64,000 bases of DNA from Amoebidium appalachense. Its lineage: Eukaryota > Ichthyosporea. The notes beneath the pieces are model-generated. The model did no database searches and was not told the DNA's origin. It saw only the letters and a list, made by a program, of their open reading frames with translations. The position numbers and the translations under genes are program-made. Below, in pieces: positions 49,171-63,450 of the stretch (position 1 is the stretch's first letter; each line of letters starts with the position of its first letter). The stretch spans positions 1,550,001 through 1,614,000 of the forward strand of contig CAVNZM010000004.1 in NCBI GenBank assembly GCA_963693365.1, written 5' to 3'.

Positions 49171-50372
49171 CACCCACCCACCCACCCACACCCTCCCCCT
49201 CCTCATCTCCTGACATGTATCCTGGGCTCTTCACATTCATGCCCTTATATCAAGAATGGGCATCCACATGCAGGCCTCAAATTCGGCATAAAGGAGCATG
49301 AATCGCAGTCAACACAAAGCATAGACATCGGGCACACAGTGCTCCACCACCTCACCTCACCTCTGAGCAGGCTAAAGCTAGAAGGGAGAAAAGAAACAGG
49401 AAGCAAAAAAAACAAAAAAGAACCAAAGAAAGAAAAAATAAAGGGAGGGGGGGGGGGGGGGGGGGAGGACACGATACACCATCAATACAAGCACATGCAC
49501 ACACCAGCCACCTAGCTACCTCGCTGAAAATACCACAGCCCAACCCAAGAAGTGCAGCCCAGCCCATACTTGTCCACCCGCCACCAAATGCAGCAACTGA
49601 CATCATGCCACTGTGGACGGGATATGCGCAAAAAATTAACCAGCGGGGATAGTTGTCGGTGTTGTGCTGCACAAGACGGAGCTGGTGCTTGGCTGTCGGC
49701 AGATCCCACGTCTGTATATCAAAACGCGTAAATATATATATCAGATGAAATCATGGTATATCACAAATGTGAGGTATGTTACAAATATGAGGTATAAAGC
49801 AAAAAGGGGCGTTTGCCTGATGAGGTGTGTGCAAACAGAAAGGTTTTTTCCCTCCTTTTTTCCTTTTTCTTTCTTTCTTTCTTTAAGAAAGTGTCACCAC
49901 ATGGTGTGAATTGCTGAATGTCTGTATACGGAAAATACCATTGTGCCCACAGTAATCAGGGGAACAAAGGAACCAAATTTTTGATGCTCGATAGCTCCCA
50001 CATGCTCCACTGCAGTTGCATGGTTGGACTCTTACGCTTATCAATAATCGCCATCCTAAAACTTTGAAAAAGGGTATATACACGTCAAATTTCAACGTAA
50101 AAATCCCAAATAAGTATAAGTTTTTCACAATCATTTTATGCCCAGGCGATGGTCCGAAATCGATCTATTGGACATGGCCCCTAGCCAAGCCATATATTTT
50201 ACCAATCTCTTATTTGCATACAAGCCGCTTATAATTAGGCCCACGGCAAAGTACCAAATCTCCCCTTCCATTCGGCTCTTTTATTACGCCCTCTGTCTAT
50301 CTACCTCTCTACCTGCCCCCTCCCCCCGCCCCCCCCCCCCTCCCCCCCTCCCTCCTGCTCCACACACACAAC

Positions 50373-50409
<37 letters not shown>

Positions 50410-50552
50410 ACCTCCCTCCGGCACTCACAATCGCGGTTGTGAAAACATGCACACACACACCAGTGCCACCGCCACCATCACCACATTCTCCCCATTCACA
50501 TGCACGCCAACACAAACCTTACCACCAACTCCCCCCCCCCCCCCCCCCCTCC

Positions 50553-50583
<31 letters not shown>

Positions 50584-51088
50584 AAAAAAAAGGTGTGTGT
50601 GTGTGTGTGTGTGTGAGGGGGGGGGGGGGGGAGGGGGGGAGACATACCCCAGTGATGACTGCTTGGGCCACCTCCTCCGCATCCTCAAGATTCTGAGATT
50701 TGATTGGTCGGTTGGCAAAATATCCGCCATGAATTTATGCGTATACGGGCAGTAAGAACTATGAAAGTATCCACATGAGAACAAAAGAAACTCACGTGAT
50801 TAGCAAAAAACACCATATGAAGTTGAGCTAGTTACGGTATAGGCAATATCCCGGGTTGTCTACAACATACAGAAGCATTCCCTCTTTATGCTAAGTTTAT
50901 GCTACGAGGGAGTTTTGAAATAGGGAAAGACGGAGTGGGACACACAGCCCCACAGATATGCTCATGGTTGGTTCAACACACACACAAAAACCAAAAATAC
51001 ACATCCAAATGAATAAGGGGCACTGCCATTGTCTGCAGTTGTGAACACAGCCACAGAGGGGTCAGGGGAGGGGGGGGGGGGGGGGGGT

Positions 51089-51227
51089 TTGAATGCGGAA
51101 CACGGTACAAAGTACGCATACACGACGAGAAGCATGGTGCAGGACACATGCAAAGGCAAACATTCAAGTATGCAACATCAGCCATGTGCACAGTATGCGT
51201 CATAAGCAGAGCCCATCCTCAGGGAGG
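51089..51227 (-). repeat. copy of the poly-C-bounded dispersed repeat
   Basis: Read on minus it starts CCTGAGGATGGGCTCTGCTT and ends in GCATTCAAACCCC after a diverged middle that contains an extra stretch. It is in the second visible intron of ThrE copy B, a different intron from the copy in ThrE copy A. Confidence 0.75.
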
Positions 51228-51950
51228 ACCCAAGTCATCAATTGCGTCTGAGTTTCGACCCCTTAGCCCGCGTATATACGACACTCCAACTCAGACAGCA
51301 GCATCAACTGAGCTTGGGCGGGTCAACCCGTCTTGATCAAAGACGAGCAGGGTTGCTTATGCAAGCAAGGTGAGCAAAACGGTGAAGATGTGTGGGGGGG
51401 GGGGGGGGGGGGGGGGGGGGGAAGGAGGGCCATGCATGAACTAAAGGTTGTGCGTGCGTGCGTGTGTATGTGCATGTGTGCGTGTGTGTGTGTGTGCGCG
51501 TGCGTTCGTGCGTGTGTGCGTATGTGTGTGTGTGCGCGCGCGTGTGTGCTCATGTGTGTGCACTTGCTTGTACGTCAATTAGTTAGTGCTTGCAGGCATG
51601 CATTCCGCGTGTGTGCGTATGTGCTTGTGTGTGTGTGTGTGTGTATGCACTTGCTTGTACGTCAATTAGTTAGTGCTTGCAGGCATGCATTCCTTCATTC
51701 GCATCGGCATGGGTATTTTGTGTTGGAAAAGAAGGGTGTGCATGTTGGGGGGGGGGGGGGGGGGGGGGGGAAGGAATGAAGGGTAAAAAGTCAACAGTGC
51801 CAACCGTACCCACAGGTGTTGTAAAGGGGAGAAGGGAAGATAGCGGGTGACGGACCTGTGGGAGGCCCACAGGCCCGTTGGCTCGATACTGAACGTCAGG
51901 TCCTTGACACCAAGCGCCTCCTTGAGTTCACCGATGTACTGCATGGTGAA

Positions 51951-51988
<38 letters not shown>

Positions 51989-52079
51989 GTGCGTGGTAAA
52001 GAATCAAAGAAAAGGTATTGAAGAGCCCCCTCGCCCCCAAACCCCCCAACCCCCTCCCCCAAGAGAGAGGGAGGGGGGG

Positions 52080-52318
<239 letters not shown>

Positions 52319-53084
52319 GAAGAAGAGATCGAAAAAATGTAGAGGCGAAAAAGGCGAAAAAAGAGGGGGGGAGGGGGAGGGGGGGAGGGGGGATATTCAA
52401 AGTCTGCGTCTCCAGTAGGGATTTGACCGGTCCTGGGCAAGTGAAGGGGGGGTTTGTGGGGGAAGGGGGAGGGAAGCATAATGAAGAACCTTCCACAAAT
52501 GCGTATCATGGGCTACAACAACCATCACCATGTACCCTCTCTCTGACACCCTCCCACACCAACCCCAAAATCACATAGCAATCCCCCCCCCCCCCCCCCC
52601 CCCCCTTCCCCCCCTCCTCAACCCCGTCATGACTAGCCCACTCGTACATATACACATCACCCCACTGTCTCTCCATTTGCACACATCCATTCTCCCCCCC
52701 CCCTCCCTCCCTCCCTTTCCCCACCTCCCTCCTTCCCCTCCACCCTCACCACTCTAGCCTCTATACCTCCTTCACCCCTTTCTTTGTCTTCTACCCAACC
52801 ACTACCACCCACACCACTCTCACTGTGTGTGACACCTCCGCCACCAAGAAATCCACGGTCCTTCCTCCCCAGTGAGTCCCCACTTTTGCTTCTAAAACCC
52901 ACCCCACACACCTCCAAGACGAAGAAAGTGGGCATCTGCTCAAAGCACACAGTGTCACGGCCATCTCCGTCAGGAAGGTGACCTCTTCGGCCTTTGTGTC
53001 TGCGGCTGCCTGGTGCTGCAGTGCCTGTTTCAACTCCACAAGGTTCGTGTGCCGAAACAGCTCACTGCGCTTGTTGATGGTGGC

Positions 53085-54743
53085 CTGCACGTCGTAATGC
53101 GGAGAAACAAGGAAAATGTGTGAGAAGAGATATGTTAACGGAAGGAGAGAAGGGGATTTGTGGTGAGGGGGACAGGGGGAAATGGGTAATAATGCATTCA
53201 AAGTTTGACATTCAATCATGTGTTTAACCAGAAACACTGTGCATCATTGAACTCTTGTATTTTTCCGCAGTTTCTGGCCTGTTTTTTTACTATTTTCTCT
53301 TAGAAAACGAGGAATGCCACGAGAGGTAGGCAAATAAGGTGTGCGCTTCAGGATTCAGCTCCTCTTTACACATTCATACTCGAAAAATGCTTCTACTTTT
53401 GTTTAATTGCATGGCACTTCCAGTAGGCCATATATAGGCACACAACCGAGATGATCTCATGTATGACCACCGTGACACTGCGGCACACACGCGCGCGCAC
53501 ACACACACACACGCATACCACACTGGCAGACAGGGCATTTCATACACACACAGTTATACACATACAGTTACACACCTACATACGGCTGCGTGAAGTCGTG
53601 GGCTTAGGGTTCAGGATGCCATGCCGTCGCACACGAGTATCATTGCTGCCTCTCCTGTGTCACTGCTCAGTGAAGAACGAGAATAGGCCCATGTGGCTGA
53701 GCCTCACGGTCCTGGATCGACAATCCAGGGTATAAGCTGTTGCTACAACAAAGGCACTGAGTCACGCTGGTGGCATACCTGCATAATGGAGGTTGATATT
53801 GCGGGTGAAAGGCCCGCTGTAAAAATGTGGTGGTAGTTACTTTAGTCGAGTGTGGGCAAATCATGGCCGCAGAGGGTTCGTGATCACTACTACACGTATC
53901 CTATGGTGGTGGTTGCACCAATTCCATCGATGCCACGCGGCCAAGTACAAAGTAAAAACACCTGCACTTGGTTGCCCATGAAAGTGCACTGTGAAAGTTG
54001 ACCGTAAGCGTTGTCAAGAGAATATGCAGTGTCTGCCAATCGTTATTTTAAGAATCGGGCCATTGGCATTTGACAAGATAAGTGTGCGGTCATTTTTCAC
54101 AGTAGCTTGTAAACAGTGATTGCTCCGTCCAATGAGAGCTCAATGTCGTAACCGTGAATTGTGAATCAGAAAGTCGCAAAACTGCACACAGCTTTCACTG
54201 TTTACTGTCTCTATAAAAATATTTATTGAGCTGTCTTCCGGGGGTGAACACTTCAAATCACTGCAAGGCACAGTTTGGTGAAGGCTTCAAATGGACGGTA
54301 GAGTCTGATTATGTCTGATAGAGGAAGATACTGGTAGTTCATTGGGTATAGGTCATGCAACATCTTTGGCGACTGGTAAATGTGCGGCTGCCGGTGAAAG
54401 TTTGCGTCACAGTCCTTGGCACATTTTCAGTTGAAAACGGACCAGTTTTTCCCTCCCTTGAAGTTCCGGCTGTATTGCCTGTGTGCATTTGGGAGGTCCA
54501 AGGGAGCTTAGTTGATGGCAGCACAGAATGCATTAGCTCCGGTGCTCTAGCTTTCTATTCTCCCTCGAGTCGGGAAAGTCAGATAAGCAGTCAACAGTTC
54601 GCAGGCATCCTGTTGACTGAATTCGCCATTACAACCAAGAAGGGAGTAAACCATTTGTCGTCCAAACATCGTTCCACGGCAGGGTGGTTGCTAGTTGCGA
54701 AGACAGTGAAGTTATAGGCCCAACGGTACTTCACACCGAAACC
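53085..54743. other. divergent intergenic region between ThrE copy B and GT15 fusion gene
   Basis: Holds the end of the duplicated block (to about 53450), a short CA tract (53485-53520) and about 1.2 kb of single-copy sequence. An ATG-started frame of 120 codons (54355-54717) ends 26 bases before the GT15 start. It matches nothing I recognise and would be an upstream ORF or 5' leader. Confidence 0.45.
54212..54218 (+). promoter_or_regulatory. possible TATA box of the GT15 fusion gene
   Basis: TATAAAA lies about 530 bases before the predicted start codon, in single-copy sequence. It implies a long 5' leader. Motif match only. Confidence 0.25.
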
Positions 54744-56023
54744 ATGTCGTTTTCATCGGAGACAAGCAAGCCACTGGATCTGTCCGGGTCGAAAGGGTGG
54801 CAGGTGCCCTCAATACCCTTCAAGTGGGTTCGTTTCATAGCACTGGCTGGTGTTCTGTCGGTGGGCTTTGTGCTATGGTCAAGCAAAGGTGAGCAGAAGG
54901 CCGGGGCTGAGACATACATGCACACGGAGACAAAAACTGCTGTTTCGGACACTGTCAAGAACGAGGGCTCTGAGGGTTCCAATGGGCTCCCATATACCCC
55001 ACCGGGCGCCCTCCTGCCACAAACACACGTGCATGACCTACACCTCCCTCTGCTGAGCGACCAACGGCCACCAGACGACAAATATTCCCCTCAGAACTAT
55101 GTGTATCCAACCACCGACTCAAACAAGCGTGCAAACGCCGCAATTATCTTGCTAACTAGAGAACAAGAGCTGGTCGGGCTGAGGGAGGTCCTGATCAGCT
55201 TTGAGGAAAAGTTCAACAAGTAAGGCCTCCTGCTCTACTCTCCGTAGTTGCACTTGTGTGGGGACTTGTGAAAGCGAAAGACCTTAGACTGATTTCCTGT
55301 TGAAAATATTTAAGGAGGTTTACACGCGTCCACGCAAACACGTACACATGCACGCATGCCTGCTGCTGCCTGCGAATGCACTCACGCATACGCATGCGTA
55401 CTCGCGTGAACACATGCACATACTCTCACATGCATACCTGCGTGAACGCACACACACACACACACAAACACACACATACACATTCGCGCCCGCGTTCGTA
55501 TGTCACGCACACACACATGCACACACACACACACACACGCATTCACACCCGCGCAAACTCAGTCATGCCAAATCACAAAGCTAGAGCACGTGACAACACA
55601 TTCTCCTCTTGCACGGCACATCTGGTTGTGTGCACAGGTATCCGCCCCTCCCCCCCTTTCTTCGCACAACAACCTTCCCTGACACCTATAAATGACCAGT
55701 CATCTCGGCCCCACTGCCTTTTCCGGTTAAGCATCCCCCATCCTCGACATCCAAGCTGTCCTGCCCCTCCCCCCCCCCCACCCCCCACAAATACACACAC
55801 ACGTTGCATGCTCGCTCCTCCTCTGTTTTCATATGGACACATAGTTAAGTCCTTGAAATGTATGTTTGCTACAAATAGCCAGGACTAGGGGTGCACAAAC
55901 AATTTGGAAAGGTCACGTTTCAGAATGTGCGCTCACAGGCGCAAAAAAGGTACAGGCACTGCTGGTACACTGAAACGCACGGGCACACACAAACCAAGAG
56001 GCACACACAGGCCCACAGACATG

Positions 56024-56115
<92 letters not shown>

Positions 56116-56122
56116 CACACGC

Positions 56123-56168
<46 letters not shown>

Positions 56169-56503
56169 ACCCGTGTACATTCGCACACCCACACAAGCAC
56201 ATACACATACACACGCCAACACACAACCGCTATACACTTGTGGCGTGTGACGAATGCTCTTAACCTTTTTGATTTAACTCCCTTTTCTTTCAGAAAAAAA
56301 CAACATTGCTCAGATGCTGCCACAGCCCAGCCCCCCCCTCCCCCCCCCCCCCCCTTCGGGGGGTCCCCCGAAATCGGGTACTACCATGAATGATTTAGGC
56401 CGCACTGAGGATGGTCCTGCTTATTATGCATGCTCTTTATGTGTGTTTGCACTCTGCTTTGTGTCGTTCGTTATAATCGTGTCCTTCGTGACCTTCAACA
56501 CAT

Positions 56504-56548
<45 letters not shown>

Positions 56549-57743
56549 CCGGATATCCTGGTGGATAAGCTTGCTAACCATCACCGTATGCTGAATCTGC
56601 AGGAAATACAAATACCCGTATTTGCTGTTCAATGATGTGGAGTTTAGCCCCTACTTCAGGGCTGAAATCGAGAAACTGGTGTCCACTCCGGTCACCTATG
56701 TCAAAGTTAATCCCCAGTACTGGGAACCTCCTTCGTTTGTCAACATCACAAAGGTAAGTACCTTCTAGGGGTTTTCGTGGTGTGTGTGTGTGTGTACCAG
56801 GGGGGCGGAGAGGGAATGTGTGTGTTTGTGTGCTTGTTTGTGTTTGTGTGTGTGTGCGTGTGTGTGTGTGTGGGCGGGCGGGCGGGCGGGCGGGCGGGCG
56901 GGCGGGCGGGCGGGAGGGCGGGCAAGCGGGCATGCATGCGTGTGTGTATGTGTGTGTGTGTGTGTGCATGTGTGTGTGTGTGCGTGCGTGCCTAAGTGTG
57001 TGTGAAAGTGTGTTTGTTGGGGTGGCTGTAGTAAAGATGGAGTTAGCATTGAACACGATGATGAATGTGATGGATGAGCTAGCATTAATTCGCTTACTCG
57101 GGTATCGGTGGCCAATCAGCGATCGTGACCTTATTTTTTAACCAAATAAAGCTATTCGGGAAATCAAGGTATTGATCTGATTGGTGTTTCCGTGAATTTG
57201 GGAGCTGGAGTTTCGAGTCGGATTGGTTCGACTTAGTAGGAAACTTTTTGCTTCCGGCAGAAAGTTTCGCAAATCGCCGAATTTTATTTTTATACCTTAA
57301 GCAATCGGCAGAGACTTTGTTCACCCTGGAAAGCCGAGTGTACAGGGGTGCTACACTAATAGCGCGAGGGTCGATTCGCGAAGACTTAGACGGATTCAGT
57401 CGGATGCGCCTCTCTATAAAATCTCGAAATTCCAGAGGCTCAACGCACTTTCTAGCCCGACCCGATATTGCCGATCGGAACGAAATTACGTAATCCGGTT
57501 TAAACCAATCAATAAGTCAATGACGTCATGAAATAAACAAATTTGGCTGCTTTTGAATTTCTATTAATTCAATCGGGTCACACCAATCAGAGTCGGCGAA
57601 CAGCAAGCGAATTCATGCTGCATGAGCTGTGATCGGATGTAAAATTGCACAGAAGGGAACTGTCTGCTGGGTCCCCCAGGGGCAAATTCACTTCAACTTT
57701 TCGTTCTCCCCCTCCCCCCCCCCCCTCTTTTTTTTTTTTTTTT

Positions 57744-57774
<31 letters not shown>

Positions 57775-58138
57775 GGGGGAGGGGGGCGTGGGGCAGGGGG
57801 GGGAGGGGGGAGTGGGGAGGGAGAGGGGGTGGAGGGAGGCCAGGAGCAGAGTTGGACACAAAAGTTGGAGCGGAAGGCACAACAGGGCCAATGTCCCACA
57901 TGCACTACCGTGCTGAGCATGTTAGGGTATACACAGTACTGGCAGAAGATTCCACGTCTCTGGAGCAAGTCCGTACAGATCCTGTTGTTGCAAACATTGA
58001 GTCCAGGCGGTAAATTTCTTGGTTTCTTGTGCGTGGGGCTGATTATTGTGTGCACAGGCGCAGGAGGAGATGAAGAAGATGGAGGAGGCTCGGGTCATGT
58101 ATGGCGGCAGCTTCTCCTACCGAAAGATGTGCAGGTGG

Positions 58139-58172
<34 letters not shown>

Positions 58173-59048
58173 CCTCCCTCTGACAAAGGAAGAGGGGAGG
58201 AGGGGGGCGAAGAAGGAGGGGGAGTACCACGACCGTCCCTGCTGTTTGGAAGGTTTTTTTGCCCTGCCACCCCACCCGTATCTTTGTTCATCGATGTTAC
58301 ATTCCCCCCTTCTCCCCCCCCCCCCCCCCCCCCCCCCCCCCAGTCCCCCCGCCCCGCCACCCCAACCCCCACCCCCATTCCCACCTTTTCGAGAGACCTA
58401 GTGCTAATCTCACTCGTCTTTCCCTCCCTCCCTCCCTCCCTACCCACGCCATTGTTTTTTGCGTCTCAAATGTCACCACGTTTCCCCCTTGCAGGTTCTT
58501 TAGCGGCACCATGTTCCAGCACCCCGAGCTGCTCAAGTACGACTACTACTGGCGGCTGGACAGCAGCAACGTCAAGTTCCACTGCCGCATGGACTTTGAC
58601 CCGTTTGTGTACCTGATGGACAGGAACATGGTCTACTCGTTCACCATCATATTGCATGAGTTCCAGAACACGTGCCCAACACTGTGGCAGACGACAGTCG
58701 AGTATGTGTGTGTTGTGTTGAATCTTATACTTTTCTACTTGCTTCACTCTTGGATGTTGTATGGCTGAGCATTTTCACCTATCGATCTTGCCCCCCCCGG
58801 TTCCTGTATCGCCCCCTTCCCCTTCTTCCCGAATCTCGGTTCCACCTCCTTACCCGTTTTTATTCATAACACGGCTTGAGGGAAGGGGGGGGGGGGGGGG
58901 GGGAGAGGGGGTGATGCTTGTGATGACACCTGCCTGTGTGGTGTTTTTTCTTTTTTGTTTTCTTCTGTCCTTTTTTTGTTGGTGTGTGCATACGTGTGCA
59001 TGTGCATGTGTGTGTGTGTGTGTGTATGTGTGTGTGTGTGTTTGTGTG

Positions 59049-59087
<39 letters not shown>

Positions 59088-59439
59088 GGGGGGGGTTGAT
59101 GGCTGCGGCATGGGCAGAGGCCGGCAATGGGGCAGTAAGATCTTTCTTTCTTTCTTTTTTACATTTCTTCTAGTTAGTGGAACAATTAGTCTTTGAAGGC
59201 CTCTCATCATGGAAGTGAACTTACTAAACGACTACTCCACACAGCTATCTGAACGAGAAGGGGTCGGCAGTGCCTGGCATGTGGATGAATTGGTTCACTG
59301 ACAACGGCAAGGCTTTCAACGGCCATCATTTCTGGTTTTTACCCCCCCCCCCCCCCCCCCCCCTGTGCCGTTGCACCCCACTCCCACCTGTCCCTGTTGT
59401 GCTGACAACGAGGAATAAAATATAGCTGAATGGGAACGG

Positions 59440-59482
<43 letters not shown>

Positions 59483-62400
59483 ATCCCCCGCCCCCCTCGC
59501 AGTGGTGATAAAATAGGCAAGCAAAAGCGAGGCTGGATGTAGTTTGATTTAGGTAAACCAGTTAAGCAAGTTGGTGTGCCAGAGTTGCTACTGATAGTCC
59601 ATGTTTTTACTGCGGTGGTCTGCATGGACGAAGAAAGGGGGGGGAGGGGGGGGGGGGGAGGGGGAAGGGGGGAAGGAGGGGAAGGGGTAGGCTGATATTA
59701 TTAGGCGGGGTTGGGGGTTTTGGGTGGGTGGGTGGTGGTGGTGGTGTGGGGCGGCGGTGGCGGGGGGGGGGTGCAAAAGGGGGGATGAGGAGGGGGGCGG
59801 GGGGGCTACATGCAATGTCTGCACGGTTGAAGTTGGTGTTGTTTTCAGTTGGTTTCCGAGATCAACCCTCGTTTTTTATGTTCACAGGAGCAACTTTGAG
59901 ATTGGCAGTGTCAAGTTCTTTGCGGGGCCACAGTACCAAGACTACTTCAACTATCTGGACAAGACCGGTGGTTTCTTCTATGAGCGATGGGGGGATGCCC
60001 CGGTGCACTCCCTTGGCCTCGGGCTGTATGCAAAGAAGGAGGAGGTACGTTTAGTATTTGTTTTTGTGAGAGGGGTTTTGGTAGGTGGGTGGGTGGTTAG
60101 TGGTGTATGCACGGGTGTGGGCTTACGTGCACGCACATGAGTGCTTGCGTGCTTGCATGCATACCTGCGTGTTTGGGTGAATCTTTTTTTTTGGGGGGGG
60201 GGGGAGGGGGGGGGGGGGAGGGGGGAGGGGGGGGAGGGGGCCGATAGGATAAGGGGGTGGAAGGAGGCTTGTAGTCAAGTTCCAAAAACGTAATGCCGAC
60301 ACAACAGCACGTTTCAGAAGTTGCGGCATGGTACATCTCCTTGTTTCCCTTCAGGGTTTTGATGATTTTCTGACGGCCCTTTTTTTTTGTATGCAGGTGC
60401 ATTGGTTCAACGAGATTGGCTATTCCCATGCGCCGTTTACGCACTGCCCCAACCAGCCCCAGATGATGGACCGCTGTGACTGTTTCACCGGCAACCTGGT
60501 CGATGACATCCGTACGTATCCCCCATTCCCTTCCCCCCCCCCCCCCCCCCCCCCCCCCCCCACTCCGCCCTCCCTCTCTGTCTGGAGGACACAGACTCGC
60601 GTACATCTCCACACACACACGCGGATAGCCATACGCATATGCACAGGCATCCACATAGTGCCCGTGCAGGGATACGCATCTGTGTGTGCACGCACACACG
60701 AGCCGGCACACGCAGACAAGATTGTTCATACATATGCTGGCACTTTGGACGCACACCATTGGAGTCTGCGCGCGGCCTCAACCGGACGTAAGAAGCTCAC
60801 GGGTCGGTAGGTGTAGGCTATACGTGTTTTTGAGGCTGAAGGGGAGTTGTGAGGCTGTTGGGGGGGGGGAGGGGGGGGTTTGTGAAGCAAGGGGGGGGGG
60901 GGGTTAGAAAGGCCGTTTTTATGAAAATCAAGTGACCATTGGGTGGATTCACAGCGTTTTCGGGGCTGCACGACTTCTTGATCCTGCAGCCCAGGACGCT
61001 CAACCAGAGCAGAGAGGATGCAAATGCGGTCGTGCAGGAACTACGCACCATGCTGGCTGATGCTAAGGACTGCGCCAAGCCCTGGGAGGTAATTACCCTC
61101 CCTTCCCATGATGCATACACACTGTGTGCTTTTTGCAGTCTTCGTTGCTGTGTAGGCTACTTCCCCCCCTTTTTTTTTGCCTGATGCATACTCTGTATGT
61201 GTGCCTTCCGAATCTTCGTCGTTATGTCCGGTACTTCCCCTCCCTCTTTCCGAATGCATGCATACTTTGCATGTGTACTTTGCAATCTCGACGCTGTTTC
61301 ATCCTGCATGAATGTGTGCTTCGAACCCTATAACCCACTCTCAGCAGCCTCCCCCCCTCTCCCCCCCTCTCCCACCCTTCCTTCTCTAGTGAGAGAACAA
61401 CAACGAAAAAAGGGGAAAAGGCAAAGCAAGCTGGGTCGTCTGGAACCCATTCACCTTTCATCCCCTGCTCGTTTCCTACATGAACCCATGCTTGTGTTTT
61501 GCCTTTGTGTTGTGTGATGTACGATTACAGCACTCTGCTAACGAACCATTGTGACCATGCACAGGTTAACGACGGTGGGATGTGGGCCATCTGCTCCGAG
61601 CCCAAGTTGGAGCCCCCAAACAAGTGCACCGTGCTTTCCTTCAGTGTCAAGTACGAACTTTGCCCCCCCCCCCCCCCCCCACCCTTCCCTCCAAAAAAAC
61701 TTTAGTAAATAAATAAATAAACCCAAAAAGAGGGAAACCCCCACCAGCTCGACCGGCCAACACTCCCCCCCCCCCCCCCCCCCTCCCCCCTGGTGCATAC
61801 ATACACACATCTCCTCTTCCTCGGTAAGCAAGAGGTGTATGTGTGCTCTAGCAACGGGTGTACTTGTGAAGAACGGGCAGAAAAACATAGGTTTGAACCC
61901 GTATATATTGGCCACTTTGGACGTCCAAGGCCAAACAACCGGCGATACTAATCAATCATACTTCCCACTAATGATTGTTTCTTCCCTCCAGGCATGCATC
62001 GTTGAATATGGACTTCGAGCAGGAAATGATGGTCAGGCACGGTTGCTCAGTTCACTACTTCAACCAGGTGAACCATCCCCCCCTTGCTCTCCCCCTCTAG
62101 AAATGTCACCTGAATCACCCTGTCCCCCCTTCCTCTCAGTGCAGGGAATGGAGGCCTATCTATGCTGCATACTAAGTTGTTCTCTTTGACATTTCTGAAT
62201 ATCTAATGGTGCCCTTCTTGTGTTTGCACATCATTCTCATAAGCCATAATCCCCCCCCCCCCCCCCCTTCCGACATTTTATTGTGCCTTATACTGGGCCG
62301 GCCTATCTATGCTGCATACTAAGTTGTTCTCTTTGACATTTCTGAATATCTACTGGTTCCCTTCTTGTGTTTGCACATCATTCTCATAAGCCATAATCCC

Positions 62401-63419
62401 CCCCCCCCCCCCCCCTTCCGACATTTTATTGTGCCTTATACTGGGCAACGCCATCCCCCCCCCCCCCCTCCCCCCCTCTCCCCGGAGCCGATAGTTTTAC
62501 CACTGTCGCAACGCTGTGTGGGCAATGTGCCATCAATTGTGTGTTTCTACTTTGTATTCTGTAAAATCCCCCCCCCCCCCCCCCCCCGTGGGCCCCCCCC
62601 TGAGGATGGGCTCTGCTTATTATGCATACTCTTTATGTATGGCTTGCATTCTGCATCGTGTTATCCGTTTGTTCTTGTGTACTTCGTACTTTTTGACGCA
62701 TTCAAACCCCCCCCCCCCCCCCCCCCTCTTCCTCCTCACCCCCTCCCACAATCCTCTCCTATCAGCGTTCCTCCTCACGAAGAACAAAAAGAAAGAGAGA
62801 GAAAGAATGGGGAAACTTTCTCACCCCATTTCTCCTGTGCCTTCCTTCCCACAGACGTTTCGAGATTCTGGTAGTGACTGACTAGAACCACCCAGAATAA
62901 TCGTGGTAACAATCCATTGCACACACTGTACACAAACGGCCAATTTGTTCTACTTTTCTATCCCTTCTGTGCACCTCGGATTTGCCCTATTACTTCCGCA
63001 TATCCGCTGCATGTATGGTATGAGACCTGACCCACCTATAACCAACATATAACTAACATACATTTTTCTGTTTCAGTGGAAGGTACCCACAGAGATGGAG
63101 AAGCAGGTACAGGACTGGGAGCACCAAAAACGTGTGTATGCACTCAGGTGGCACCAACTGACACTCAGTCACGTTGATGCTGACAGCCAGCGTAGGGAGC
63201 CATTCTCACACATGATAGTGCAGGAGCGAAGGTATGTGTGTCCTGCTTTGCCTATGGGGCAATATGGTCATGATGTAATTTTTTTGAGTTTTCACACTGT
63301 GCGGTACCTCTGTTTTTCTAATTCTTAGGGCGTCCTTTTTTTTACTTTTTAAGGTTTCCAACTGATCAGCATATTGCGGCATAACCATGCTCCATACCTT
63401 TGGTGGCCCATTTCTGCCC

Positions 63420-63450
<31 letters not shown>

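Noticed and set aside
53084-53100. Lost acceptor AG at the first ThrE exon of copy B (CAT where copy A has CAG)
   Set aside because: Both copies have a second in-phase acceptor, gtgcag, twelve bases further in, so the change need not matter.
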